Made by a program: the position numbers and the translations under genes | The notes under the pieces: model-generated | Databases searched by the model: none | Told to the model about the DNA's origin: nothing | What the model saw: the letters and a program-made list of their open reading frames with translations, nothing else | In this document: positions 54,840 to 63,437 of the stretch, one piece after another | Layout of the letters: every line of letters starts with the position of its first letter | Numbering within the stretch: position 1 is the first letter of the stretch | NCBI RefSeq assembly: GCF_902830275.1 | Contig: NZ_CADESW010000010.1 | Span: 186,001-250,000, forward strand | DNA length: 64,000 nucleotides | Reading direction: 5' to 3' | Source of the DNA: Burkholderia stagnalis | Lineage (GTDB): Bacteria; Pseudomonadota; Gammaproteobacteria; Burkholderiales; Burkholderiaceae

Positions 54840-56270
54840 ATGCAGGCTTCACTCGTTCCTCTCGACACGTTGAGGGAGCATATCGCGCGGGCGGTCGCAG
54901 CAGTCAAGGCCTATGAAGTTCCCGACGCATGTGTCCGCCTGGGGATTCAACAGGCGGTCGAAGAAAGCGACGCGCAGGAAGCTTTCAACAGCAAGCGGCT
55001 GTACGTTCGGCGCCGCATCCTCACCTGGAGCGAGCAAGCGCTCCTCGACTTGGCAACGCGGGTACTGCGCGAGTTCCCGTCAGAGGATCTCGCGGACGCG
55101 GTGAGCGAGATGACCATCCATGCAGAGCACCGAATAAGCGAGTTGGTCCGACGTGATGTGCTCAAGGCTACGAACCACTTGCCATCCCTGTTCGGCGAAC
55201 TGCCATTGCTAAACTGCCTCAGCGAGGTCTTTGGTGTCCCAGTCATCCGTGACGATCCAGATGGACTCCTCGGTCGCGCCAGTCTGCAAGGTCAAATAGT
55301 CCAGCACTGCCTGGACAACGACGACTGGTCGCACGAAGAATTGCTGACCCGATGCGGCGCACTGACGTGCAGCCAGACGCGCTTCTTCGATCTGCTTGCC
55401 AAGCTTCTGCACCCCATGACACGCCGCGACATGGAGCAGACGGAGTTGGCCACCGCAATTAGCGCGGCATTAAGGCGGGACGGCTTCACGGTTCGGCAGA
55501 CCGGCGTCGAGTCCGGGTACGCCGTCTACGGCGTGGTCCGGGCGCAGGCTGGTGTTGCCGGAGCGATGAAGAACCTGATCTTCGCCTCAATCGGCGAGAA
55601 GCCCGAGCTGGTCTTTCGCGACGCGGTCAATAATGACGTCGAGATCGTCAAGCATGCCGACAAGGTGCTCGTCTTCAATCGCCCCCTGCCCAGTTCGGGT
55701 CTCCTGCTCTGGAAAGATCTGCGGGACTGGTATGCCGAAATGTTCGATATCACCGACCCCGACAGCGCGAAGGACCGGCTATTCCGACGGCTGCGCCAAG
55801 CCGTCCTTACCGCCCGCTCTGCGGGGGAGTTGGCAGTGTTTCAAGGCTACTACGAGCGCTACGGTGTTTCGCTTGGCGACCGGTTGCCGGCTCTCATCCC
55901 GCAGGTCTATGTACACTACGACCCGTACACCCAGCGCCAGCGCGGCGATGAGCAGTTCCTTGCGCGCCAGCGCATGGACTTTCTGCTGATGCTGGAGCAA
56001 GGTGTGCGCATCGTGATTGAGATTGACGGGCGCCATCACTATGCAGTGCAGGATTCTTTGGCGCCGGGTCGGTTCATCGCGAACGCCCAGCGATACGCAG
56101 AGATGGTAGCGGAGGACCGTCGCCTTCGGCTGATGGGATACGAGGTCTATCGCTTCGGTGGGCATGAATTCCTCGACGTCGACCTCGAGCACCGCAAGGT
56201 CGGCCCGCACGCACAGCAATCCGTCGCCGAGTTCTTCGATAGGTTGTTGGCTAGGCATGGCGTCCGGTGA
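54840..56270 (+). CDS. AbiJ-like protein with C-terminal PD-(D/E)XK nuclease domain
   Basis: A 476-residue protein. The C-terminal third (about residues 365-470) resembles DUF559/Vsr-type restriction endonuclease folds: Asp380 in RMDFLLML, Glu394 and Asp396 in VIEIDGRHHY, and MGYEVYRFGGHEF. The N-terminal part is helical and charged. The middle part (about 180-300; LLAKLLHPMTRRDMEQ, YAVYGVVRAQAGVAGAMKNLIFAS, KVLVFNRPLPSSGLLLW) reminds me of AbiJ N-terminal-type sensor domains, but I cannot confirm this. GGAG lies 5 bases before the ATG. A nuclease fused to a sensor-like domain fits abortive infection. It is next to the TcmP/DUF5131 block and oriented toward it. Confidence 0.6.
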   Translation: MQASLVPLDTLREHIARAVAAVKAYEVPDACVRLGIQQAVEESDAQEAFNSKRLYVRRRILTWSEQALLDLATRVLREFPSEDLADAVSEMTIHAEHRISELVRRDVLKATNHLPSLFGELPLLNCLSEVFGVPVIRDDPDGLLGRASLQGQIVQHCLDNDDWSHEELLTRCGALTCSQTRFFDLLAKLLHPMTRRDMEQTELATAISAALRRDGFTVRQTGVESGYAVYGVVRAQAGVAGAMKNLIFASIGEKPELVFRDAVNNDVEIVKHADKVLVFNRPLPSSGLLLWKDLRDWYAEMFDITDPDSAKDRLFRRLRQAVLTARSAGELAVFQGYYERYGVSLGDRLPALIPQVYVHYDPYTQRQRGDEQFLARQRMDFLLMLEQGVRIVIEIDGRHHYAVQDSLAPGRFIANAQRYAEMVAEDRRLRLMGYEVYRFGGHEFLDVDLEHRKVGPHAQQSVAEFFDRLLARHGVR

Positions 56271-56408
56271 TTGGCGTCAAGCATCCGATCGACGAGAGTC
56301 CGCAAGCCCTTATCGTCACACTGCCTCACGAGCCCACCAGCGTGCGCCGTATGCTGGATAGATTCCAGTGGGTGTCAGCTTTGCAGCCGGCTGCGGACAG
56401 CTCTGGCG

Positions 56409-57233
56409 TCAAAAGAGACTTCGTGTTTCCAGCTGACATGCTTCACGCCACAACTTATCCGCGAGCGGGTGTCGAGCAATAAGGCATAGCCAATACATGG
56501 TCGATTCCTTGCTGTTCCGGACCGGGTACATCGTGTCACAAACGTGCATCCCCGCCTTGCTCACCAGGGTTCTCCAGTGCCCGACGAACGCATCCCGCAT
56601 TGCATGCTTGGAGCTCTGTTTCTTCACAACGTAACGCCAGCCGGGAGCGAAGTTATCCAGCGGCGAGTGGTCCGCTTCAAGGCCCGCCGCAATGTTGCGT
56701 TGGATATCGCCAGTGCTGAGATGAACCACGATGTCCATCGTGGGCTTGGTGGCGAGCTTCTCGATGATAGAGAAATGCAGATGTCCCGCGTTGAACGGAT
56801 CGAGCAGTGCGAGATGGAAGCCACGGTCGTTGAGCTGCGGCAAGACCCAGTCAACGGTTTCATCAGCACGACCGGCTTTGGACTTGAGCGGCACGCCGTG
56901 CGTGCGCAACCGTGCATCGCACGCGGCGAGGAATTCCGGATTCGCGTCGGCGATGAAAAAGTCCGAAAAAGCCCCCCGTTTCTGCTGAGCGATTTGCCAC
57001 GCGGCGAGCGGCCCACCGTCCTGAAACGTGTCGGTATGTTTGATCTTGACGCGGCCGGTTCCGGCGAAGAGGTCGATGTATGTGCGCTGGCTCGTGAATT
57101 TCTGTCGTGCAGCCCAGGACGCATCGATGTATCGCTTGATGATCCGATGTTTCTCCTCCGTCACCCAGCGCCCCACTACCATGGCCGGGAGTCCGTCGAG
57201 CGGGTCAGGTACAACCTTTTCCTCATCTTTCAC
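56409..57233 (-). CDS. tcmP: three-Cys-motif partner protein TcmP (short type)
   Basis: A 274-residue protein if translated from GTG 57233, which has GGGGGA six bases upstream; an earlier in-frame GTG at 57314 would give 301 residues. It starts KDEEKVVPDPLDGLPAMVVGRW. The fold looks like a class I SAM methyltransferase: YIDLFAGTGRVKI (motif I), FFIADANPEFL (acidic motif II) and LALLDPFNAGHL (motif IV, in the place of the DPPY of N6-adenine enzymes). The name TcmP denotes a family defined by occurrence beside three-Cys-motif proteins, and exactly such a gene is divergent 127 bp away. Its biochemical role is unknown. Confidence 0.82.
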   Translation of the reverse strand: MKDEEKVVPDPLDGLPAMVVGRWVTEEKHRIIKRYIDASWAARQKFTSQRTYIDLFAGTGRVKIKHTDTFQDGGPLAAWQIAQQKRGAFSDFFIADANPEFLAACDARLRTHGVPLKSKAGRADETVDWVLPQLNDRGFHLALLDPFNAGHLHFSIIEKLATKPTMDIVVHLSTGDIQRNIAAGLEADHSPLDNFAPGWRYVVKKQSSKHAMRDAFVGHWRTLVSKAGMHVCDTMYPVRNSKESTMYWLCLIARHPLADKLWREACQLETRSLF

Positions 57234-57360
57234 GTGTTCCCCCGTATGCGTCGCTGATCGAGCGCCTTTCCTGACTCTCGCATGGCACTGCCCATCCCGC
57301 TCCTTTTTCGGCACATCGGAGAAGGGTACAATAACGCGTTAGCTCATTCACGCGCAGGCA
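57234..57360. promoter_or_regulatory. divergent promoter of TcmP and DUF5131 genes
   Basis: This 127-bp gap lies between the leftward TcmP gene and the rightward DUF5131 gene. TACAAT at 57327-57332 is a fair -10 box for the rightward gene, but no good -35 is visible. GCAGGCA lies directly before the DUF5131 ATG. The shared promoter region suggests that both genes are expressed together. Confidence 0.35.
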
Positions 57361-58218
57361 ATGGGAAAAGATTCTCGCATCGAGTGGACGCATCATACCT
57401 TCAACCCCTGGTGGGGTTGTGTCAAGGTATCGGCGGCCTGCGATCACTGCTACGCGGAGACGTGGGCAAAACGCCTCGGAGAAGGACTATGGGGCCCCCA
57501 CACCCCGAGACGCTTTTTCAGCGACGCCCACTGGAAAGAACCTCTCAAATGGGATAAGGACGCTGCCAAGGAAAAGGTCCGCAGACGTGTATTCTGCGCG
57601 TCGATGGCCGATGTGTTTGAGAACCGCCCCGACTTGGTTGCTGAGCGTCGGCGGTTGCTTAACCTTATCGCCCAGACGCCAAACCTCGACTGGCTGCTCC
57701 TCACGAAGCGAATCCACCTGGTCCGCAAGCAATTGCCCAAAGGATACGATTTCCCGAAAAACGTCTGGCTTGGAACGACGGTCGAAGACCAGGCGACGGC
57801 ACACAAGAGAATCAAGCACCTATTGGAATTCTCATCGCCCGCCGTGAGATTCCTCTCCTGCGAACCGCTTCTGTCGGCCGTCGACCTCTCGCCGTATCTG
57901 GTACGGAACGACAAAGGCAACCGTGTAGACTGGGTAATCGCTGGAGGCGAGTCCGGCCCGCAGGCGCGCCCGATGGACCCGGCTTGGCCCGCGGCTTTGC
58001 AGCGTCAATGTGCTCGAGCGAAAGTGCCGTTCCACTTCAAGCAATGGGGACATTGGGCGCCTGTCGACCAAGTGACTGACGTCCTGAAAAAAAACACCCC
58101 CATCCGGGTTATCCGGCAGGACGGCACCGAAGTCTCCGTCGCGGCTATCGGCAAAGGCAAGGCGGGAAGAGTTCTGGCCGGCAAACACTGGGATCAATTT
58201 CCGCGCGTTGTCGTTTAG
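57361..58218 (+). CDS. DUF5131 / phage Gp37-Gp68 family three-Cys-motif protein
   Basis: A 285-residue protein of the DUF5131 family, first named from mycobacteriophage Gp37/Gp68. It starts MGKDSRIEWTHHTFNPWWGC, and three cysteines follow the pattern CX6CX2C (Cys20, Cys27, Cys30) with DHCYAE after them. Other family blocks are CASMADVFE, LDWLLLTKRI, WLGTTVEDQATA, RFLSCEPLL and WVIAGGESGP, then FHFKQWG near the C-terminus. The cysteine cluster could bind an Fe-S cluster, as in radical-SAM-like proteins, but the spacing is not the canonical CX3CX2C. It lies between two TcmP genes. The family has no assigned function. Confidence 0.85.
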   Translation: MGKDSRIEWTHHTFNPWWGCVKVSAACDHCYAETWAKRLGEGLWGPHTPRRFFSDAHWKEPLKWDKDAAKEKVRRRVFCASMADVFENRPDLVAERRRLLNLIAQTPNLDWLLLTKRIHLVRKQLPKGYDFPKNVWLGTTVEDQATAHKRIKHLLEFSSPAVRFLSCEPLLSAVDLSPYLVRNDKGNRVDWVIAGGESGPQARPMDPAWPAALQRQCARAKVPFHFKQWGHWAPVDQVTDVLKKNTPIRVIRQDGTEVSVAAIGKGKAGRVLAGKHWDQFPRVVV

Positions 58219-58248
58219 TTCGCTCAATCTATCCCGAAGGTCCCCACC

Positions 58249-59520
58249 TTGGCAAAACGTCACTACGATTGGACCAACGGTCCAGCTGAGCTCGAACCGC
58301 ACAGCCTGACGAAACACCAGGTACTTGTTGACTATCTGATTCGCTATTTCCAGCAACGCCTGCTCAACGCCCGTGGACGCGACCGCTTCCGCATCACCTT
58401 GGTTGATGGCTTCTGCGGTGGTGGGCGATATCAGGTGAATGGAACGGGAGAACTTGTACTGGGTTCGCCTTTGCGCCTGCTACAGGCTGTAAAAGAGGCG
58501 TCGTTCAATATAAATGAGGACCGCCCGAAAGCTATTCTGTTCGATGTGCGATACGTCTTCATCGACAAGGATAAGAAGGCGCTCGGACATCTGCGTGAAG
58601 TCTTGCGTCAGGAGGGCTACGAGCGGGAAATCGGCGACACCATTCACATCATGCATGCGGAGTTCGGTGCGGCAGTCGACGAAGTTCTCGCCCGCGTCGC
58701 TCAGCATACGCCTCGCTCTGGCACCGCGCTGTTCTTCCTCGATCAATACGGTTATGCAGAGGTACCAGCAACACTGATTCGCAAGATCTTCGCCAGTGCC
58801 CGCGACGCGGAAGTCGTTCTGACCTTTCATGTGTCGTCGTTCGCGACGTACACGAATGACGAGCTTGCCAAAAAAATTTCGTCAACCTTGCAAGTCGACA
58901 TCTTCAAACGTTTGGGCGGCAGGTCAATCGACGAAATCAAACAGAACGAAGCGGACTGGCGAAGGTTCATTCAGGCCGCCCTCTACGAAGCTCTGGTCGA
59001 CGGCTGTGGGGCAGGCTTTTTTACCCCCTTCTTCATTCGCGGTACGGGCGCGGGCCACGGTGAATATTGGCTTGTACATCTGTCCCAGCATCACCGGGCT
59101 CAGGACGTTATGAAGCAGGTTCACTGGCAGCACAGCAATCACTTCGTCCACTACGGTGGCGCCGGCCTCGACATGCTTGCCCCTCAGACTATGGGTTTCC
59201 TGCAAGATTTCGATGGAGGCTTCAGGTTCGATGACGTTGCGCGTGCGAAGTCGGACAAGGAACTCGTCGTTCAACTCGCAAGACGGATCTTCGACCAAAC
59301 CAATCCCAAACCATTCTCCTTAGTCTTCTCGGAAACGTGTAATGGCTCCCCTGCGACGGCATCAATGTATAAGGATGCACTGGCCATTCTGATATCGGAA
59401 GGAGAAGCAACGGTACGTTCGGCGGATGGAAAACCTCGATATCGCGCGCGATATATGCGCGACACCGATGTAGTCGACAAGCCGAAACAGTTCAAACTGT
59501 TCCTCGGGAACAACCTGTAG
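58249..59520 (+). CDS. tcmP: three-Cys-motif partner protein TcmP (long type)
   Basis: A 423-residue TcmP protein read from TTG at 58249, 9 bases after GAAGG; the resulting start MAKRHYDWTNGPAELEPHSLTKHQ is typical. Methyltransferase-like motifs are ITLVDGFCGGGRY (motif I), YVFIDKDKKALGHL (acidic motif II) and ALFFLDQYGYAEVP (motif IV, DQYG here instead of DPFG). It is much longer than, and clearly different from, the TcmP at 56409. It is 30 bases downstream of the DUF5131 gene, so these two form an operon. Confidence 0.85.
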   Translation: MAKRHYDWTNGPAELEPHSLTKHQVLVDYLIRYFQQRLLNARGRDRFRITLVDGFCGGGRYQVNGTGELVLGSPLRLLQAVKEASFNINEDRPKAILFDVRYVFIDKDKKALGHLREVLRQEGYEREIGDTIHIMHAEFGAAVDEVLARVAQHTPRSGTALFFLDQYGYAEVPATLIRKIFASARDAEVVLTFHVSSFATYTNDELAKKISSTLQVDIFKRLGGRSIDEIKQNEADWRRFIQAALYEALVDGCGAGFFTPFFIRGTGAGHGEYWLVHLSQHHRAQDVMKQVHWQHSNHFVHYGGAGLDMLAPQTMGFLQDFDGGFRFDDVARAKSDKELVVQLARRIFDQTNPKPFSLVFSETCNGSPATASMYKDALAILISEGEATVRSADGKPRYRARYMRDTDVVDKPKQFKLFLGNNL

Positions 59521-59664
59521 AAATTCGCGCCGTCATTTCGCTTACTGGCTACGCGCATCTGGCTGGCCGATGTGTTTCGCAGGCACATCCTCTGGCAGCC
59601 CGCGCGGCAAGAACCAAGGCGTTCGATTTCGATCGAGGACGCCTAATGGTCCGTGAGCAACACG

Positions 59665-60723
59665 TCATTCGTAGGGCAACTCACCGAGTAGACCAATCAT
59701 CAGGTCACCTTGCAACTTTTTGAATGGAATATTGACGTATTGACTTGGATGACGCGGTTTCGCCAGACCGTCATTCGGAGCGTTGCGAGTGTGGCCTTGC
59801 ACCCGCTCGCCATCCTCCTTGATATAAGGAAGAATCACCAGGCGACCATGATTCTTTGACAAGATAGTACCGGTCTCCCACAAGGTGGCCCCCTCGGAAT
59901 CGGTTGTGTCCGCCGTTTGCTTCACTTGCCACCCGACTGTGCCATCGTCCTCGTACCAGAAAACAATGCCATTACACACGAGGACTCGCTCACCTCTAGC
60001 AAGAGCATCGGCCAACATGCGCTGAACGCTCGCCAATTGCAGTAACTGGTTTGCACGCGGCAACAAGATCTGGCGAATATTTGCCTTTGCTTTTCCCCAA
60101 TGCATACGGTAGTTCAGCCCAAATCCGCAGGCAATGCGAGCGCGTAACGCTTCGGTAGCCGATCGCTTTGAAACGTAATAGGGCTTCGTCCAGTTTCCAT
60201 CCGGAGTTCGATACACAATTACGCGCCGACCGTGTTCACCCAGTAGAACCACTGGCAAATACGGCATTTCGTTAAGCTGAGCAGCCAATTCGGCACGGTA
60301 AATCTCGGACGCCTCGTCAAGAACGAGCTCCGACGCCGCCGGTCGAGGAGAGCTTTGGTGGCGCCTCTTGGCTTCGGAAAGCATCAACGACTCCTCGTCG
60401 GCGAGACGCTCCTTCGCTTGAAGGCTCTTGGATACCTTCAATTGGAGGGATTGCCGGACCATCTCGTTTCCGCAACGATTCTGGAGCTCTGCGGCGAACT
60501 GCGCATTTAGGACTGCAGCCGAACCATGTGCGGCCTCTTTCACTAGGTACACGTCTAATCGAACGTGCCCAGCTTCCGTAGGCACACGCCGGTCGCGCCA
60601 TTTCGGAGGTAGTTCCCCGTTGTCGACCAACTCCTCCATCACCCACGCATCGAACACTGGGTTATATGTCGGCCAGACCGCAAGGATTGTGTCAAAGTCG
60701 CGCTTACTGTCGCCCCATTTCAT
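59665..60723 (-). CDS. hypothetical protein, unrecognised
   Basis: A 352-residue protein starting MKWGDSKRDFDTILAVWPTYNPVFDAWVMEELVDNGELP; GGAAG lies 6 bases before this ATG (an alternative ATG is at 60744). I do not recognise the family. The N-terminal 70 residues include RLDVYLVKEAAHG. The middle (95-150) is charged and probably helical. A mixed alpha/beta part follows with YLPVVLLGEHGRRVIVYRTPDG and RVLVCNGIVFWYEDDGTVGW. There are no signal, membrane or clear catalytic motifs. It is convergent with the long TcmP gene (144-bp gap) and shares the island's codon style. Confidence 0.75.
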   Translation of the reverse strand: MKWGDSKRDFDTILAVWPTYNPVFDAWVMEELVDNGELPPKWRDRRVPTEAGHVRLDVYLVKEAAHGSAAVLNAQFAAELQNRCGNEMVRQSLQLKVSKSLQAKERLADEESLMLSEAKRRHQSSPRPAASELVLDEASEIYRAELAAQLNEMPYLPVVLLGEHGRRVIVYRTPDGNWTKPYYVSKRSATEALRARIACGFGLNYRMHWGKAKANIRQILLPRANQLLQLASVQRMLADALARGERVLVCNGIVFWYEDDGTVGWQVKQTADTTDSEGATLWETGTILSKNHGRLVILPYIKEDGERVQGHTRNAPNDGLAKPRHPSQYVNIPFKKLQGDLMIGLLGELPYE

Positions 60724-60966
60724 TGAGTTCTTCCCATAGAACATTGTTATCGTCCAACATCATTCGGAAAAGCACCTCACGGCCGACGTAGCCATGCTGC
60801 TATCGCTACAGCAACGCATGGCAACTCTTAGAGCCGTCAGACCTGTCAACTGAAATACTGATCCCCGACTGCGGTCCAGTCGTGTGCAATTTAGTACTAC
60901 AATCGTACTACTTCTTCCGACTAAAGCCGTTATCATGCACGCTCACCACAACCAGAGGAGGGTCTC

Positions 60967-61266
60967 GTGGCAACTTACAAAGAGTTGAAAGCCCAAATGG
61001 ACGCGTTGGCAGAAAAAGCGGAAGCCGCCCGTTTGGCGGAGTACCAAGCCGTCGTCGACGACATTCGCGCTAAGGTAGCCGAGTATGGGATTTCCGAAAA
61101 AGACATCTTTGGCACACGTCGCACTCGATCGGCTAAGCAAGCGCAAGCAGCGGTAGAAGCAAAGTATCGCGACCCGAAGACCGGCGCTACCTGGTCCGGC
61201 CGCGGTCGTGCCCCCGCCTGGATCAAGGATGCGAAGAACCGCAATCGCTTCCTCATTCAAGAGTGA
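60967..61266 (+). CDS. H-NS family nucleoid-associated protein
   Basis: A 99-residue H-NS-type protein read from GTG; GAGGAGG lies 6 bases upstream. The N-terminal 50 residues form a charged oligomerisation coiled-coil (ELKAQMDALAEKAEAARLAEYQ). The C-terminal DNA-binding domain carries YRDPKTGATWSGRGRAPAWI, the full AT-hook-like signature. The promoter region has GTACTAC twice, 11 bp apart, at 60895-60912. Island-borne H-NS copies often silence AT-rich foreign DNA, so it may control the neighbouring accessory genes (inference). Confidence 0.92.
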   Translation: MATYKELKAQMDALAEKAEAARLAEYQAVVDDIRAKVAEYGISEKDIFGTRRTRSAKQAQAAVEAKYRDPKTGATWSGRGRAPAWIKDAKNRNRFLIQE

Positions 61267-61401
61267 TCTCGCTGGTAGCAAGTTGGGACACGAAGCGCTG
61301 ACGCCACGGGGCGGCAGCGCACCCTGAATTGCCCCGCCAGCCCATGGACGTAAAAATTTGCTCCCGAGTGTCGTTTCCCTTTCCCATTCAGCCAACTCGC
61401 C

Positions 61402-61608
61402 CTATTCATCAAGGGACGCCAACACCCAACCGACCGGATGCTCAAACCGCAAGGTCAACCCTTCCCATTCGAGTTCGGTCACAAGCCAACTCGGTACCGT
61501 GTCGCTCAGTATCGAGTGCATAAGATCGAAACCCTCCGGCATCAGCTGGTGAAGTTCAACGATAACCGGTTCGGTCCTGGCCCGCCGTAGCAGCTCTGGA
61601 TTCCGCAT
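61402..61608 (-). CDS. small hypothetical protein
   Basis: A 68-residue frame starting MRNPELLRRARTEPVIVELHQ, with AGGAGG 8 bases before the ATG, the strongest ribosome binding site in this part. The composition is ordinary for a globular small protein (LVTELEWEGLTLRFEH near the C-terminus). I do not recognise it. It is convergent with the H-NS gene. Confidence 0.5.
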   Translation of the reverse strand: MRNPELLRRARTEPVIVELHQLMPEGFDLMHSILSDTVPSWLVTELEWEGLTLRFEHPVGWVLASLDE

Positions 61609-61778
61609 CGTAGCCGCCTCCTATTCCCGCTGTCCATCAGATGGCTCCGTTCAGATTGGGGACGTTTTCCATATCCAGGAAGTCTGACCGTTGGCGCACC
61701 GCGTCACCTCTCGGCAGTCTTCTCAAGCGCATCATGTTGTGTAATATGATCAAAAACACGTTGATGCGGGGATAGACC

Positions 61779-62963
61779 ATGGAGTGGCATTTTAGAAAGA
61801 GTTTTAGCCCGATTCCAGGTGTCCGATTGACCTTGTCGCCAAGCGGCATAACAACCTCGGTCGAAGTCGGCCCGATTCGAATCATAGGTAGTCGAAATGG
61901 AAATGCGTTTTCGGCGAGCATTCCCGGCACCGGCCTATCGTTTCGTCAACCACTTGGCTCCGGCCATGCACCGGCTCCCCAACATACCCCCTCCTTTACG
62001 GCACCAGTTGCAGAGAACCAAGTTCCTGTACCGATGCCGCCCCCGGCGTCTTCGTCAATCGGCTCCTTGTTGCCGCCCATGCAGCATATCCGGAGTGCAG
62101 GTTCGTCGGCTCTGACGAGCACGGGCCTCGCTGCCTTCAAGGAAACGCTCGAAACCGCACAGCAGCAGTTTGCTGCTGTCGAGCACGATTTGAACGATGC
62201 TCGGAAGATTTCGACGCAGAACACAAGCACGTATCGAAGGTGGGCAGACGGTTGGCTGCTACGTCGAATCCTAAAGCGCCGCTTCGCTCAAATTCAGGCA
62301 AAGGCCGAGGAAAGTCAGGCTGCTCAGCGGGAACTAGAGACTCAGCTCGAGTTGTCTCGACTGCGCACCCAAATCGAGATGCCCGATGGCGTCGCAAAGG
62401 CCTTTTCTCGCTTCGCAGATGACTTCACCGCCTGTACCCATTCGAAGCGCATATGGGATAACGTCGCATTTCGTGCAACCAACCGGATTGCTGAACGCAC
62501 GGTTGCGAACCGCGCCGTAGACCTGAAACCAGTAAAGTTCGGTTCACGCCAATGCGGCATCATCCAAACGCCGATGTCATTGCCGTACCTCGAAAACGCT
62601 AACGGCGGGGATATCTACGTTTATCCAGGTTTTATCGTGTACCACGCCTCAGCAACTAACTATGCGCTCATCGAATTCGCGGACGTGGAACTCAAGGTTG
62701 AACGCATAAATTTCCACGAGGAAAAGAGCGTTCCTGACGACGCAATACAGGTAGGGACCACGTGGGCGAAGACTAACAAGGACGGCTCGCCTGACAGACG
62801 TTTCAAGGACAACTATCCCATCCCCGTGATGCAGTACGCACAACTCACGCTAAAATCGGCGGCTGGTCTCAACGAAGAATACATACTTAGCAACGTCGTG
62901 GCGGCCGAAGCTGTCGAACAAGCCTGGCTAGCGTTGCGCGATGCGGTCAAGCAAGGCATCTGA
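61779..62963 (+). CDS. DUF4236 domain protein with coiled-coil and C-terminal domain
   Basis: A 394-residue protein. Residues 1-55 form a DUF4236 domain (WHFRKSFSPIPGVRLTLSPSGI, then GPIRIIGSR and SIPGTGLSFRQ), a short beta-rich module of unknown role. A Pro-rich linker follows (about 60-105). Then comes a coiled-coil (about 125-205; ETAQQQFAAVEHDLNDARK, AEESQAAQRELETQLELSRL). The remaining 190 residues form a domain I do not recognise, with YPGFIVYHASATNYALIEFADV. There is no signal peptide. The gene overlaps the convergent phosphatase-like gene by 36 bp at its 3' end. Confidence 0.78.
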   Translation: MEWHFRKSFSPIPGVRLTLSPSGITTSVEVGPIRIIGSRNGNAFSASIPGTGLSFRQPLGSGHAPAPQHTPSFTAPVAENQVPVPMPPPASSSIGSLLPPMQHIRSAGSSALTSTGLAAFKETLETAQQQFAAVEHDLNDARKISTQNTSTYRRWADGWLLRRILKRRFAQIQAKAEESQAAQRELETQLELSRLRTQIEMPDGVAKAFSRFADDFTACTHSKRIWDNVAFRATNRIAERTVANRAVDLKPVKFGSRQCGIIQTPMSLPYLENANGGDIYVYPGFIVYHASATNYALIEFADVELKVERINFHEEKSVPDDAIQVGTTWAKTNKDGSPDRRFKDNYPIPVMQYAQLTLKSAAGLNEEYILSNVVAAEAVEQAWLALRDAVKQGI

Positions 62964-63437
62964 GACCTCATTCGTTCGCGTAACAGGCATGACACGGCCA
63001 TCGAAGATAATTGAGTCTGCGTCGACCAGATCTAGGGTGGATACAGACGGAATCTGCCACTTGCGGAATTCGCCTTCGGTCTGGACTCCACCTGCGAGCG
63101 CATCTCCTATCCCCTTCTCGACGTCATGCAACATGATGAGTCGGGTGTGATTGTCGCCCACCATCACACGAACGACGGATGGATTCGCCTGCCCAAGATG
63201 TTCGAGGTCCGCGTAATAGTCATACAGTAAGTGAAGCGCCAGGGCGATTGCACAAGACCGCGAATACCCGCCTTCGCAATGGACGACGATCGACGCGATT
63301 TCGTCTGGCAGGGCCTCAACGAACGTGCGAATTGTCTGCGCTTGCTCCGCGGTAAACGCATCGACGAGTTTGTCCTGCGCTTTCATCGACAGGCGTGGAT
63401 TCAGGAAATCGACATCCGCGAAGCTCAAGCGCAGCAA
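62928..63437 (-). CDS. protein tyrosine/dual-specificity phosphatase-like protein, 5' end broken
   Basis: From TTG 63437 the frame gives 169 residues. VVHCEGGYSRSCAIA is the HCX5R active site (Cys54, Arg60), and DVD in SFADVDFLNP may give the general acid. Family-like sequence clearly continues upstream in the same frame to about 63550 (VYAERLPRLSSIAIVSVTSP, then NLGGFDHLL), but no ATG, GTG or TTG lies in that part. A frame with a normal start (GTG 63613, MTQLLQDIVGTLYRPPGG) exists upstream, one frame off. So either a frameshift has broken the gene or a rare start is used. The last 36 bp overlap the DUF4236 gene. Confidence 0.65.
   Translation of the reverse strand: MLRLSFADVDFLNPRLSMKAQDKLVDAFTAEQAQTIRTFVEALPDEIASIVVHCEGGYSRSCAIALALHLLYDYYADLEHLGQANPSVVRVMVGDNHTRLIMLHDVEKGIGDALAGGVQTEGEFRKWQIPSVSTLDLVDADSIIFDGRVMPVTRTNEVSDALLDRIAQR

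Noticed and set aside
57902..57910. Another GTACGGAAC within the DUF5131 gene
   Set aside because: It is in a coding sequence in the island, without an extended match and not near a start, so it was left out of the proposed regulon.
61314..61343. Possible terminator after the H-NS gene (CGGGGC/GCCCCG with an 18-base loop)
   Set aside because: Only 6 bp of stem, a long loop and no T-run.
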